DNA of 64,000 nt, from positions 8,688,885 through 8,752,884 of the forward strand of contig NC_133102.1 in the NCBI RefSeq assembly GCF_022965805.1, written 5' to 3'. Source of the DNA: Primulina eburnea (Eukaryota > Streptophyta > Magnoliopsida > Lamiales > Gesneriaceae). Every line of letters starts with the position of its first letter. Position 1 is the stretch's first letter. Under the pieces are notes generated by a model that had not been told where the DNA came from, made no database searches, and was given only the letters and a program-made list of their open reading frames with translations. Positions 34,733-46,200 of this stretch are shown piece by piece. Made by a program: the position numbers and the translations under genes.

Positions 34733-37021
34733 ATGTTTTCTAGGAATCGCAAAGTCTTCTATAACGGTTCGTTGGCATCTGGGTCAGCAAATCGTGATGT
34801 GGTAATTAAGATAGAACACAAGATCTTCTCGCTGAGACTGGGGAGCGGAGGAGGCTCGATTTGGTGGTCTGAGCGTACCAGGAATTCATGTTACATGCTG
34901 GATTTTGATAGACAGGAGGCGCACTGGATCCAAATGAGATTCTTAGATGCCATTAACTCTTCTCAGCTCGAATCGCCATTTTTCAGACTCAGAGGTCGGA
35001 ACGCGGTTTTTACGGTTCAGATTTTCTCCAACAAGAGAGGAAGGTTCCTGGAATTGTCTAAATATTGTCACCAAGGTAAGAAGCAAACTACCATTGTGCC
35101 AAGTGGGATCAAGTCTGTGGGTTGGAGAACTATAGCTACTTCGTTGGGAAAGATGAGGTCCGGGAATCATCAGAAAGGTACCTCTATGAACAATCAAGGG
35201 CCCATCACAAGGAAGCCCTTTAAAGATACATATAGAGCCAACAGGGTTCACCGGGATTTTTCATCACAGGGGAAGATTTCACATCGTCTTAGAGGTCTTT
35301 CGAATTTAAATAAGAAGTGGGAAGAAGCTCTGATTGTTACCAAAAGTAAGGTGACCATTTCTTGGGAAGACATTCAAAAGGCTCTGGGAAAAACAGCAAA
35401 AAAGAACGTTAAGCTATTTCTTTTTCAGGCAAATAAAGCGGTCTGGTGGCCTTCAAATCAAGATGAATATTCATTTCACTTAAGAATCAAGAGAGGCTTC
35501 TTTGACAAGGGAATTATGCTGGACTTCGAGGGTTGGAAGCAGGATATCAATTCGGCTTTCATTACAGAGAGATGTTGCAATAGCTGGATTTCTATTTACG
35601 GATTACCTTGGAACCTTTGGAAGGTGGAAACTTTCAAGACCATTGGAAATCTATGTGGAGGGCTACTGGATATCAGTGAACATACTCTTTCAATTAGTGA
35701 TCTCGAGGCAGCTAGAATAAAGGTGAAAGGCATTGAGGGTGGATTCATTAATTCTCGGATGTACGTTCCAATCCACGGGGAGCTGAAAGAAATAAGTATA
35801 AGGGTTGAAACTTTTGACCCCATTGCTTATCAACAATACGACAATCGAACGTATGCTCAAGTCGTGGTGAATGGTAAAAGAACATTGGCGGGCTGGGGTG
35901 ACAACAACATCCGCAGGATTCGTGATTTCCAAGATTGTAACAGAGCAGAACAAATTCCAGAAACTCTTCATACATCTCATGGAAAAGAACCAGCAGTAGT
36001 GAATGACTACGAACAGAGGAAATTTGATCCTGTGGCTACCTCTAGCACGAACGAAGCAAGTAAGGTTTCTGCATCGAAGGAGAAGACCCAACTTTCTCCC
36101 GACAATAAGGATGATACGACAACTGCTTCGATTAGGGAGATACTTCATCTTTCTCCCAAAAATAAGGGCTTGGACCATGCTTCCTCAGCAGATAGTAAGG
36201 TGGTCAAAATACTTTCTAGAGTTGTTCCTAAAGATTTAAACGAATTCCAACACTCCCAGATCAACACGATGCCTAATTCACCACCGAAAATATTGATCAG
36301 TGAAGAGGGTGTGGTGAGCTCAAGAGCATCGCCAAAGTTTGAGATAACCTACCAAAGAAGGAAGAGGAGTGAAGAGTCAGCTATCAGATACAAATTTGGC
36401 ACTCAGGGGATTAATGAACAAATCAATAGTAGTCCGATTAAGTCATTCTGTGATATGATAGGCACAGAAGATAAAGATGTTGAAGGAGCTCACGATAATA
36501 TGTCCGAAGATGATCTTCTCTATTCGGATTCGGATAGCCATGTGTCTTCAAGATCGGAGTTATCTACCACTTTGGAAGACAAACTGGAGGACTTAGCAGC
36601 TCTGTTCTCTTCGCCAAATAAGTCAGGAGATTCAAAAACGCTGCAACATACGGTAATTGCGAGCTCCAATGTGGGACAGGTATTATCTGGAATTCATTCT
36701 TCTTTTCTCAATCAAACTTTCAAATTTCAGAGTATTCTTCCATCTTCTTTCAATTCTTTGGGGTTGTCTAGTGGTTTTTTAGGAAGAGGGGTTAAATTAA
36801 TCGATGATAAGCCGGGTAACGATTTAGAATCCCAGGAAGTGGAACCGATGGGTTACAAATGTATGACAGGCAATGGAAATGCTGATGAGGATCCTAAGGG
36901 GAACTGTGAGGCAGGGGATAAAAAGCATAAGTGTAATTTGACCACCGAAGCTAATAAGATAGATGGTGATTTCAATGATGACACATGTTCTGATTCTAAG
37001 GGATACTCGGTTTCTTTATGA
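34733..37021 (+). CDS. LINE ORF1: DUF4283-like nucleic-acid-binding protein
   Basis: This is a 762-residue protein from the ATG at 34733 (MFSRNRKVF), probably the RNA-binding chaperone of the LINE ribonucleoprotein. Residues of about 200-370 resemble the plant DUF4283 fold found in L1 ORF1 proteins, with the pattern SWISIYGLPWNLWKVETFK followed by IGNLCGGLLDIS. The second half is Ser-, Asp- and Lys-rich and probably disordered. I do not see a CCHC zinc knuckle, which many plant ORF1 proteins carry. A GTG 18 bp upstream also extends the frame but is a poor start. Its stop overlaps the ORF2 start in the four bases ATGA at 37018-37021. Confidence 0.85.
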   Translation: MFSRNRKVFYNGSLASGSANRDVVIKIEHKIFSLRLGSGGGSIWWSERTRNSCYMLDFDRQEAHWIQMRFLDAINSSQLESPFFRLRGRNAVFTVQIFSNKRGRFLELSKYCHQGKKQTTIVPSGIKSVGWRTIATSLGKMRSGNHQKGTSMNNQGPITRKPFKDTYRANRVHRDFSSQGKISHRLRGLSNLNKKWEEALIVTKSKVTISWEDIQKALGKTAKKNVKLFLFQANKAVWWPSNQDEYSFHLRIKRGFFDKGIMLDFEGWKQDINSAFITERCCNSWISIYGLPWNLWKVETFKTIGNLCGGLLDISEHTLSISDLEAARIKVKGIEGGFINSRMYVPIHGELKEISIRVETFDPIAYQQYDNRTYAQVVVNGKRTLAGWGDNNIRRIRDFQDCNRAEQIPETLHTSHGKEPAVVNDYEQRKFDPVATSSTNEASKVSASKEKTQLSPDNKDDTTTASIREILHLSPKNKGLDHASSADSKVVKILSRVVPKDLNEFQHSQINTMPNSPPKILISEEGVVSSRASPKFEITYQRRKRSEESAIRYKFGTQGINEQINSSPIKSFCDMIGTEDKDVEGAHDNMSEDDLLYSDSDSHVSSRSELSTTLEDKLEDLAALFSSPNKSGDSKTLQHTVIASSNVGQVLSGIHSSFLNQTFKFQSILPSSFNSLGLSSGFLGRGVKLIDDKPGNDLESQEVEPMGYKCMTGNGNADEDPKGNCEAGDKKHKCNLTTEANKIDGDFNDDTCSDSKGYSVSL

Positions 37022-40000
37022 AGATTTTGTCATGGAACATACGAGGTGGAGGGTCGGCGACTAGGAGAGAATTAATTAGGAGCATCATTCGAACTGAAAA
37101 ACCGGATGTTGTTGTAATACTGGAAACCAAAAGAGTGCGGGTGGACAGGTACTTTGTGGCTAGCATATGGAAATCAAGATTTGTTGAATGGGTAAGCCTA
37201 CCGTCGATGGGAAGAGCGGGAGGTATCTTAGTTCTATGGGATCCTAGGATGGTGGTTGTGGGTGATAATTTGATAGGAGACTTCACGGTTTCGATCGAAA
37301 TTTGCAGAAATGTGGATGTAAAATGGTGGTTCAGTGCTGTCTATGGGCCAGTTAAACCGAGAGACAGAGAGAAGTTCTGGGATGAATTAGCAGGTCTGCA
37401 TTCGATTTGTGGTGATAAGTGGTGCTTGGGAGGGGATTTCAATGTGGTGCGGAGTATGGAAGAGAAAATGAATAGTCATTCGAGAACTACGAGTATGAGA
37501 TGCTTTGATAGTTTGATTGAGGAATTAAATTTAATAGATCCACCACTTCTGAATGCAAAATACACTTGGACGAATTTCAGGAACCATCCAATTTGCTGTC
37601 GTCTTGACAGATTCCTCATCACCAAGGGTTGGAAAGAAATGTTCCAGAATTACAGACAGAGGGTGTTACCTAGAATCACCTCCGACCACAATCCGATATT
37701 GTTTGACACTTGTATTCTGCGGTGGGGACCTACACCTTTCAGATTTGAAAATGCATGGCTATCACACCCGAACTTCAAACAGATGGTCAACACATGGTGG
37801 AATTGTGGATCTCCCCAAGGGTGGGAGGGATATAATTTCATGACAAAACTTAAAAAAATCAAAGCGGAAGCAACCAGTTGGAATAAAGAGGTTTTCGGAA
37901 ATGTTGATATTAAAATTAAAGAATTGACCAGCGACATTAGTAGACTGGATGAATTAGAAGAGTCAGGAAGGTGGTCTGAGACTTTGAAAGACGAAAGGAA
38001 AAATTTGAAAATCCAGTTGGAGATAAATTCCGTTAGAAGGGCGCAAATTCAATGTCAAAAAGGGAAAATCAAGTGGATGAGAGAAGGAGACCATAATTCA
38101 AAATTTTTCCATTCCTTACTAAGTGACAGAAGGACCAAAGCAGTGATTGATGTTGTGGAAAAGGAGGATGGATTGACAGTCACGGATGAATATCTCATTG
38201 AAGAGGAAATCATAAGTTTTTACAGGAAACTTTATAAGAAAAGAGATGAAGGACAGGGAGAGTTTGAAGATGATGTTATAAAACTTAGAGGGTTGGACTG
38301 GTGTGCGATAGATCAAGCGCAATCACAAGAGTTGGAGATTCCATTTTCTGAGGATGAGATAAAAATTTCGGTTTTTGAAAGTGATGGCTGTAAAGCACCG
38401 GGCCCAGATGGATTCACAATGGCATTTTATCAACACAATTGGGCAACGGTCAAAGAGGACTTATTAAGAGTCCTAAATGAATTTTACAGAAATGGAGTGG
38501 TCAACGGATTAACAAATGAGACATATATATGTCTAATACCGAAAAAAAAGGAAGCCACGAGGATAAAGGATTTCAGACCTATTAGCTTAATTACGAGCTT
38601 ATATAAAATCTTGGCAAAAGTATTGACGAATAGATTGAGGAAAGTCATTAGTGCAACAATCGAAGAAAACCAATGTGCTTTCATTACAGGTCGACAAATA
38701 TTGGACTGTTGCTTAGTCGCCAATGAAGTGGTAGAGTTTTATCGAAGGAGAAAAAAGGATGGATGGGTGTTTAAAGTGGATTTGGTAAAAGCATATGACA
38801 GTGTTGACTGGAAATTTCTGGATTGGGTATTGATGAAGAAAGGATTCGGGGTAAAGTGGCGGAAGTGGATAATGGGTTGCGTTTCCAGTGTCTCTTATTC
38901 AATTTTTATTAATGGAAGGCCGAGGGGGAAAATTAAAGGGGAGCGTGGTCTTAGGCAGGGGGATCCGCTCTCACCCCTTCTCTTTAATTTGGTAATAGAT
39001 GTTCTGGGAAGAATGGTAGATAGAGCCATGATTGTTGGAAAAGTTAGAGGTTTTGAAGTTGGTAGGAATCATGAAGAAATAATTCACTTACAATTTGCAG
39101 ATGACACTATTTTTTTCGCAAATTCAGGTCGGCACTTGATGGAAATTTTAGAACTTCTCAAAGTATTCTGCCAGCTCTCGGGTCTGAAGATAAATATGGA
39201 TAAAAGCATGATTGTGGGTTTGCTTATTGATGAAGAGGAATCAGATGCAATGGCCAGTAACATTGGGTGTAAGAAAGGAACATTTCCGATTAAATATTTG
39301 GGACTGCCGTTGGGAGGAGATCCCTTGAAAATGGAATTTTGGGATCCGGTCTTATCGAATATGAAAAGAAGACTAGCCTGCTGGAAAAAATCTTTTCTAT
39401 CAAGGGGAGGGAGGCTTACGCTGATCAAGGCTGTTTTGTGTGCACTTCCATCCTACTATATGTCCATTTTCAGAGTACCGAATAAGGTGGGGATTATTAT
39501 GGAAAGATTAATGAGAAACTTCTTGTGGGACGGACCGGACGGTGAGAAACATTGTCATGTGGTGGGATGGAATCAAGTGTGTAAACCGTTGGCGAAGGGA
39601 GGGCTGGGAGTGGGTAATATTCAACTCAGAAATAAATCGTTGCTCGGCAAATGGTGGTGGCGAGGTTTGGTGGATAAGAGGGCTATGTGGAAGAAAGTTA
39701 TTTTGAGCATTCACGGTTCTAATGACAATGGTTGGGATTTGGGGTTAGCTGGGATCTCCACTTACAAAAGTCCATGGAAAGGAATTTCTAAATCGTTCCC
39801 GGCTTTCAATCGATTAGTTAGAGGGGTGTTAAAGGAGGGGAATTTTATTCGTTTCTGGGAAGATGAGTGGGTGGGAGGGGTACCTTTTTTCATTCGTTTT
39901 CCTTCTCTGTTTGCAATCTCAAGTCTTAAAAATAAAACAGTCTCAAACTTCGTAGAGACTGCCACTAGGGATGGGGCAGGGGATCATCGCTGGGACTTAA

Positions 40001-40707
40001 GATTTAGGAGGAATTTGACTGTACAAGAAGAGTGTGAGTTTACCGAGTTGCTAGGCGTCTTACAAAATGTTCGTATTGAGATAGGGGTAGAGGACTACAA
40101 AATCTGGTTGGGGGACTCCTCGGGGATTTTTTCGGTGAAGTCTTTTTATGATTCTTTTTTCCAGTCGCATGAATCTTTTCATACTTCTTTATTCTTGAAT
40201 ATTTGGAAAATACCTGTCCCGCCAAGGGTGCAAGTATTCTCGTGGATTGTGGCGTTGGAGAAAATTCAGACTTGCGATATGATACAAAGAAGATGGCCTA
40301 CATGTGCTTTAAGACCTTTTTGGTGTTGTTTGTGTTGTTGTGCTGAAGAAAATCAAGATCACTTGCTCTTACACTGTCATTACAGTCAACAGATTTGGAA
40401 TAAGGCGATAAAGGAGCTGGAATTGATGTGGGTAATGCCGGAGAAGTCTAAAGACATGTTCATAATCGAACCGAGCTTACATAATGACAGGAAAAATCAG
40501 CGGTTCTGGTACACTATAGTACATTGCATAATATGGTCTATTTGGATGGAAAGGAATAAAAGGATATTCGAAGACAAGGAGGACACGGTCGAGGAGCTAT
40601 GGGACAAAATTAAATTGAGAGTGGCTAGTTGGGCGATTTTACAAGAAGACTATAAACACCTTGGTGTATCGCAGTTATATAGGGATTGGAATTTTATTTT
40701 TCATTGA
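37018..40707 (+). CDS. LINE ORF2: endonuclease-reverse transcriptase
   Basis: This 1,229-residue protein nicks target DNA and reverse-transcribes the LINE RNA in place. Domains in order are as follows. The APE-type endonuclease covers about 1-225, starting MKILSWNIRGGG, with LGGDFNVV and a SDHNPI motif near its end. A linker follows. The reverse transcriptase covers about 480-760, with DFRPISLITSLYKILAKVL, the RQGDPLSPLLF motif and catalytic FADD at about 693-696. The C-terminal zf-RVT-type domain has WKIPVPPRVQVFSW and a Cys/His cluster (CCLCCCAEENQDHLLLHC) near 1100-1130. No RNase H domain follows. Translation may start by termination-reinitiation from the ATGA overlap with ORF1. No stop or frameshift interrupts it. 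Confidence 0.95.
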   Translation: MKILSWNIRGGGSATRRELIRSIIRTEKPDVVVILETKRVRVDRYFVASIWKSRFVEWVSLPSMGRAGGILVLWDPRMVVVGDNLIGDFTVSIEICRNVDVKWWFSAVYGPVKPRDREKFWDELAGLHSICGDKWCLGGDFNVVRSMEEKMNSHSRTTSMRCFDSLIEELNLIDPPLLNAKYTWTNFRNHPICCRLDRFLITKGWKEMFQNYRQRVLPRITSDHNPILFDTCILRWGPTPFRFENAWLSHPNFKQMVNTWWNCGSPQGWEGYNFMTKLKKIKAEATSWNKEVFGNVDIKIKELTSDISRLDELEESGRWSETLKDERKNLKIQLEINSVRRAQIQCQKGKIKWMREGDHNSKFFHSLLSDRRTKAVIDVVEKEDGLTVTDEYLIEEEIISFYRKLYKKRDEGQGEFEDDVIKLRGLDWCAIDQAQSQELEIPFSEDEIKISVFESDGCKAPGPDGFTMAFYQHNWATVKEDLLRVLNEFYRNGVVNGLTNETYICLIPKKKEATRIKDFRPISLITSLYKILAKVLTNRLRKVISATIEENQCAFITGRQILDCCLVANEVVEFYRRRKKDGWVFKVDLVKAYDSVDWKFLDWVLMKKGFGVKWRKWIMGCVSSVSYSIFINGRPRGKIKGERGLRQGDPLSPLLFNLVIDVLGRMVDRAMIVGKVRGFEVGRNHEEIIHLQFADDTIFFANSGRHLMEILELLKVFCQLSGLKINMDKSMIVGLLIDEEESDAMASNIGCKKGTFPIKYLGLPLGGDPLKMEFWDPVLSNMKRRLACWKKSFLSRGGRLTLIKAVLCALPSYYMSIFRVPNKVGIIMERLMRNFLWDGPDGEKHCHVVGWNQVCKPLAKGGLGVGNIQLRNKSLLGKWWWRGLVDKRAMWKKVILSIHGSNDNGWDLGLAGISTYKSPWKGISKSFPAFNRLVRGVLKEGNFIRFWEDEWVGGVPFFIRFPSLFAISSLKNKTVSNFVETATRDGAGDHRWDLRFRRNLTVQEECEFTELLGVLQNVRIEIGVEDYKIWLGDSSGIFSVKSFYDSFFQSHESFHTSLFLNIWKIPVPPRVQVFSWIVALEKIQTCDMIQRRWPTCALRPFWCCLCCCAEENQDHLLLHCHYSQQIWNKAIKELELMWVMPEKSKDMFIIEPSLHNDRKNQRFWYTIVHCIIWSIWMERNKRIFEDKEDTVEELWDKIKLRVASWAILQEDYKHLGVSQLYRDWNFIFH

Positions 40708-40846
40708 CCGGAATTCTTAGGAGTCTTTGGTTTTATTGTATTTATTTTCTGTAGCGGATATCTTGTCCGCATAATGTTGTGTAACTCTGAACTTCTATAT
40801 TTTTAAATTATAATGTTTCTTATCAAAAAAAAAAAACTACTATCCA

Positions 40847-43222
40847 TATAACCGACATCGCAACTAGCGGGAATGTGTTATGATGATGATGATGATGTTT
40901 CCAGTGGTTGTTTTCAACTGTATATTGTTTGTACTTAATACTTGAAAGGGTTGAATATTAACTTGGAAGTGTTTATAACCACGTGCATTTTTGAAGGTTT
41001 AGAGATCAGTGGAACTAGAATCCAAGGACTGTTTTAAAAATCAAACAAAAATAAATTGAAGGTAGAAAATGATTTCTATTGAACTCTTCTAATGGGTTTA
41101 AACTTTCAGTAATCTTGACAAATAATCATAGCAAATTTAAAGAGCAATTATCGAAGCAGCGCTTTTGAGAGTTTGAGAATCATGGATTTGTTGCAGTGAT
41201 AATTTAAGTTTATGTAGTTTTATTTCTGTGACCGAGTCCTTTTGCTTGTTTGTTCTCTTTTCATGTGATCAATGTGGTCCATTTGTTAATTTTTGCGTCT
41301 ACAGTCTGGCATCTGTTAGTTTAGCATGTAGCAAAAACTGGAACATGCAAACTACTTACCTAGTAGAACAATATTTCCATTCTTTTGTCATCAGACCAGA
41401 CCATGACTCATGATGACCTTTGTGAGTGGAAAGTGAAAAAAGTTTTCGAACAATGAGGATAGTCTATGACAGGTATCTGTTACTTAAGTAACTCTATATG
41501 AGCTGCTTTTTGAGATTCAAAATAACTTTAGAAAACTTGTTGTATTATTAACCTTGTATTGTAATTTGTCTCAATTTTGCTATAACATGCAATGTTTTCT
41601 GAACAGTGTCTCTTATCATAAATGTTAGAATTTAAAACTTGGATAGTGGAAATATTTGTAGGCATCGGCAATGACTAATTAAAGATGCACGGTTGTGAGT
41701 TCCATGATATGTGTTTCGTAGTGTGCCTTAGGCATGTCTGATGACTTTGGAGCTACTTTTGTGGTTTTATTTAATTTAGACTATGGTTGACGGCTATCAT
41801 AATTGCCCTGACCACATGGGTTGCCGATTGAACCCGAGGAGATAAATTTGTTGTTTCCATTCTTGTCGATTGATGACAAATGCCAATGGTTTGCAGTCGA
41901 CTGCTTATAAAAGTCACTATGATCATTGTCTCACCTCATTAAAGGTTAAGGAGTTTGTGTGGTACATATAACATGGTACTTAGCAGGTGTAAACATGATT
42001 GAGCTACTTTTTAAACTTGTAGCACCCAATCTAGATTTCGTAATTGTCTTAGTGATCCAATTGGAAATAAATAATCAATTGAAGGAAGTGAAGAATTTAA
42101 GATTTTGAAGAAATCGAATGTTGAGTTTAAAATGGAATGAATTAGTTTCCCACCTACATTATATGGAGATAGATTTTCATATTATTGTACATTATTAAAT
42201 TAAAGAAAGCAACTTAAAAAATATCATATTCTTTACTCCTTGTTTGTAGATAAATGAAACACCACATATTGCTGAATTGAGTTTTTTATTCTTTACAGTC
42301 TCCTTGAGGGGTTTTGCCTAGTTTGTGCTAGTTCTGATGTGAGGTTATCAAACCTGTTAAATTTGTCTTGCTCATCAACCATTAAATCGTCAGCGCACTA
42401 TAGTTACCAGCTTGCCCAATTATTATTTAGAGTGTAGGTGCTGGAGGGAATGTATATGGGTCAGATAAATAACATGTTGAAGGAGGATGATGATTATGCC
42501 TTACCGGTTTCAGATACCTTGTTATCTTAATTTTGGTACTGGGAAGTTTTCTAGGACCTATTTGGAATTTTAACATGCAACCAATGATAAAGGATTGAAG
42601 TGATCTCTAGGGGTGACAAAGGGTTGAAGTAATGACAATGAATGGTCTCTCCCAGTTTATTCTTAGTGACTGATGTTCTGTATTGAACAGCCTTATATAT
42701 GACTACAACACGATTCTTCCTCATACTCTCAATTCACATCTGCAACTGCAAACTCAGTTTGAACAATTTTGAAAATACATGGTTTGAACAAGCAGGTATC
42801 CTCACTCGTGTCCATTTCACGTTCACCATGTTAGCATCTACTCATTTGAACTAAGAACACGTGGTGGAATTATCTGGTCTGGAAAACTCATGGGCTCAAA
42901 ATACACTCTTGTAAAGGATTTCCCTAATCATTGTTGATATCGATGTAATCGATTCTCATTTATTACGCCTACGTAGTCGTTATTTTTTGACATTTTTATT
43001 TATTATTACAATGCAGCATGTACACACTTGCTCGACTGTCATAAAATTAGTTGTGGAAGACATTAAATTTAAAGCAAATTCTCTACTCATAATATTCCCA
43101 TTCACATTAGAGTACGCACCAACAAAAATCATAAGTTCACAAATTTCCCTTTGCACACACTCGCTATCACACAGTCGTAGACCATCCATAAAAAACTTAG
43201 GTTTTTCTTGGGAGCGAAAACA
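40847..43222. other. Interval between the LINE and the LEO1-like gene
   Basis: Mostly unique-looking AT-rich DNA, with a GATGATGAT run near 40882. The last few hundred bases should hold the LEO1-like promoter and 5' UTR. No exon or transposon was recognised with confidence. Confidence 0.5.
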
Positions 43223-46200
43223 ATGGTGGGAGAAATGGAGAAGCGCCAAATCTTGAAAAACCTCTTTGGTGATTTATCAGAAGATGAGGATTTTGAAACC
43301 AACCATGAATTAAATCACCAAGCTGACTCTGTTTTTGTAAGATTTTCATTTTTCTTTTTCAGTTGCCTGTTAAGCTTTTGAATTCAATTTTCCTTTTTTC
43401 GCCAAATTAGATCTTAATCACAAAAACATCTTCAAATTCCAATGGAGTTTCATTTCATTGAATCTTCTCATGTCTTCCATCCTGGGAATCTAGAATCACA
43501 TTCTTTTTCTGGAAAACATCCATCAATTTTTATTTTCTGATTTGTGAGGTAGACTTGTTTTATTGTTTGCTTTTATTTTTATTAGGAATTTGTTTTATGA
43601 TACACAAATAAATGAATTATTTGGTATTCAATATAAATGCTAGTTTTTATTTGATGGAGCAACAGATTTGGGATTATCCCCACTATATATGTAGATAATC
43701 TTATTAGAGGTGTACATTTGATTCGTCAACTGATCTGACTGTTTTTTTCATCAAAAACAACAAACTTAATCAAATTAAAATATCATCAAGAGACACTCCA
43801 AATTCGGTAATAAAATCCAAACATTTAATCATTACTCCAATTAACTTATCATTGACACAAAACTCAATTTAAATAAGCTTAGCCCAAGACCAATTCAATA
43901 TGATAGGCCTACATAAAAAAATTGAAGTTCATTTAGAAAAAACCCAGTTATTTCGGCTTTCTTAAAAAATAATTGAAGCTGATCCAAATAAACCAAAGTG
44001 ACTGAATTTTTTAATAGTTAAAAACCGAAATTTGGAATCAACCAAACCGAACTTTCGAATCGATTCATCCCGGTTGGTTATTTTTGTTTGACCGAAGTTT
44101 TGTTCACCCCTAATCTCAGGCAAACATGAGAATATTTGTTGGAGATTTTTTTTCCTATGAATGTCAATCGTGTCAACTAAGAATCACACTCATGCACGCT
44201 TTTTACTGTAAAGAAAATAATTATTTGGCCTAGATTATTTACTTAGAGGAAAATTCAAGACGAGGCATGAGCTTGTTGAGCCTCATGCTGGATGCTGTAG
44301 GCTATTTAAACCTGGGATTAGGAAAAATAAAAAGCACTGTTTTCTTTTCCAGCCTCTAAAATGTTTTCTATGAAAAATTTACAGTTTTAGTTTCTTATTC
44401 TGAAAGCTTTTTAATTTTTCTTTGGACAATTCTGAAACATCATTTGCTATATCTGAATTCTTCATGTAAGATATACTGCTTATTGTTATGATTGTCGCTA
44501 TTGTATTACGAGTCTCCGTGTAATGGCTGATCATTTATGCATGGAAAATCTAGCCACATATAGTGAATAACACGCATGAATGCATATGAGTTTCTTGGGT
44601 TATGTACTCGTTAATGTGCCTGACATTCACTGCAGTTTGCATTTTAACATGATGATCATATGGTTAGACGTATCAGCATAAATATAAGATGGTCTTGGAC
44701 TCTTGTTGCAGGCAGAAAGAAAAGCATGAAGAACTTCTAATCTTGAAGTAATAGAACATGATAAAAATGTGAGAATAAACACAGTAATACATGTCATCAC
44801 TTCTAGTAAAAATGAGAGGCGGATGAAAATGTAGTACTATAGGTGTTAGGCAGATCCTAACTCAAACAATAAAGAATTAGATGCGGGGATGATTAGGATA
44901 ATTTTAAAGTCATTATGTACTTTGGTCATTTTTGTTGTGCTTGATATTGCTGCTGCTATACCATATTATTCACATTTTTAAGACTTAAACTTTTGTTGCT
45001 TTTACATGATCAATTGCCAGCTTTTTGTTGAAAAGATTAGTCAGCTATGATAAACTGTCGTTTACCTGGGTATTGATAGAATGAACATTATAGTCTTTAC
45101 TTCTGCAAATTGACCAATAATTTTTTTTCTAGCATGTAAGTGGGGCTTCCACCCTTACGAACATGGAATTTTTAATTTTTTTGATTCTGTATGTCATCTT
45201 ATTGAGTTTTGGACCTTTTGTGTCTCCTTTATCCAACTACTGGATTATGATAATGTTTCTCAATAATGAAAATATTTATAGAACATTTTGAGAAAATGTG
45301 CTTATTAAGCCTGTGATTTATAAGAGTGGCTGAGAATAATGTTTAAGGTGATATAAAATGACAGGTCATGAACTTCGCTCCATATAGATTAGGTTGCTTA
45401 GATGTTAAGTGTGAACATTATTCCCACCACTTAAAATTGTGAATAGGGTATTGGTCTTCATTTGGCTTCAGCTGACGGGAAACATAAGCCACCACTCGAT
45501 CATCTTGCATGAATACACATTTGATGCTTTGACGAGATGCGTCGGTTTGTAATTTTGAAATTTTCCGAATAGCAAAATGTGGTAAATACATTGTTAGTTT
45601 TTTCTTCAGCTCTTAGAAGTTTTGCTCGTATTTGGAAGATCATTCAAATCTGGCATTTTGACTTGTGAGCTAGGTAATTGGTCTTGCCAATAAGGAGATC
45701 TTTTTGGTAAAGTGTATGTAGTATCCTGCCAATCCCAAGAAGCTTCTAATATTGGGAATTTTGTTGGTCTCGACAAATTATTATCTTTGTGAACTAGAGA
45801 TAATGTTGTTAGGGAATTATGGTTTCATTTTTAATTACCGAATGCGATAAAAGTCGGCCAAAAATAAACACAAAAACACCCAAGATTTATAGTGGTTCAC
45901 TCTCGATGTGAGGGCTATGTCCATTTGCCACAACTGCAAATTCCCACTTGATTGATTCATCAACATGCATCGCCTCATCATAACTTTTTGGTTCACCTCT
46001 GTCAGTCAACAAAATAGAATTGAGGATGGAGAGAATCTCAGTGGTGACCTGGAGATTCTATAAGATCTCCTCAATTCTGTCACATGAGTGGTTTGTGGGG
46101 CTATATCCTCTTGGTCAGTTGAGGATATATTTTCTTCATTAATTGGAGCATCATGTTGCAAATCATTAGTGTAAAATCTTTCCAGTGAATTAACACATGT

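Larger units (their letters stand above)
34409..40834 (+). mobile_element. Full-length L1-type LINE retrotransposon with intact ORFs, TSD AACTACTATCCA
   Basis: The 6.4-kb element has a pyrimidine-rich 5' leader (34409-34732), ORF1, ORF2, a short 3' UTR and an A-tail ending at about 40834. The 12-bp direct repeat AACTACTATCCA at 34397-34408 and 40835-40846 is perfect, as expected for target-primed reverse transcription. Both ORFs are uninterrupted. The perfect duplication, intact ORFs and full length point to a recent, possibly still active insertion. It lies upstream of the LEO1-like gene. Confidence 0.95.
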
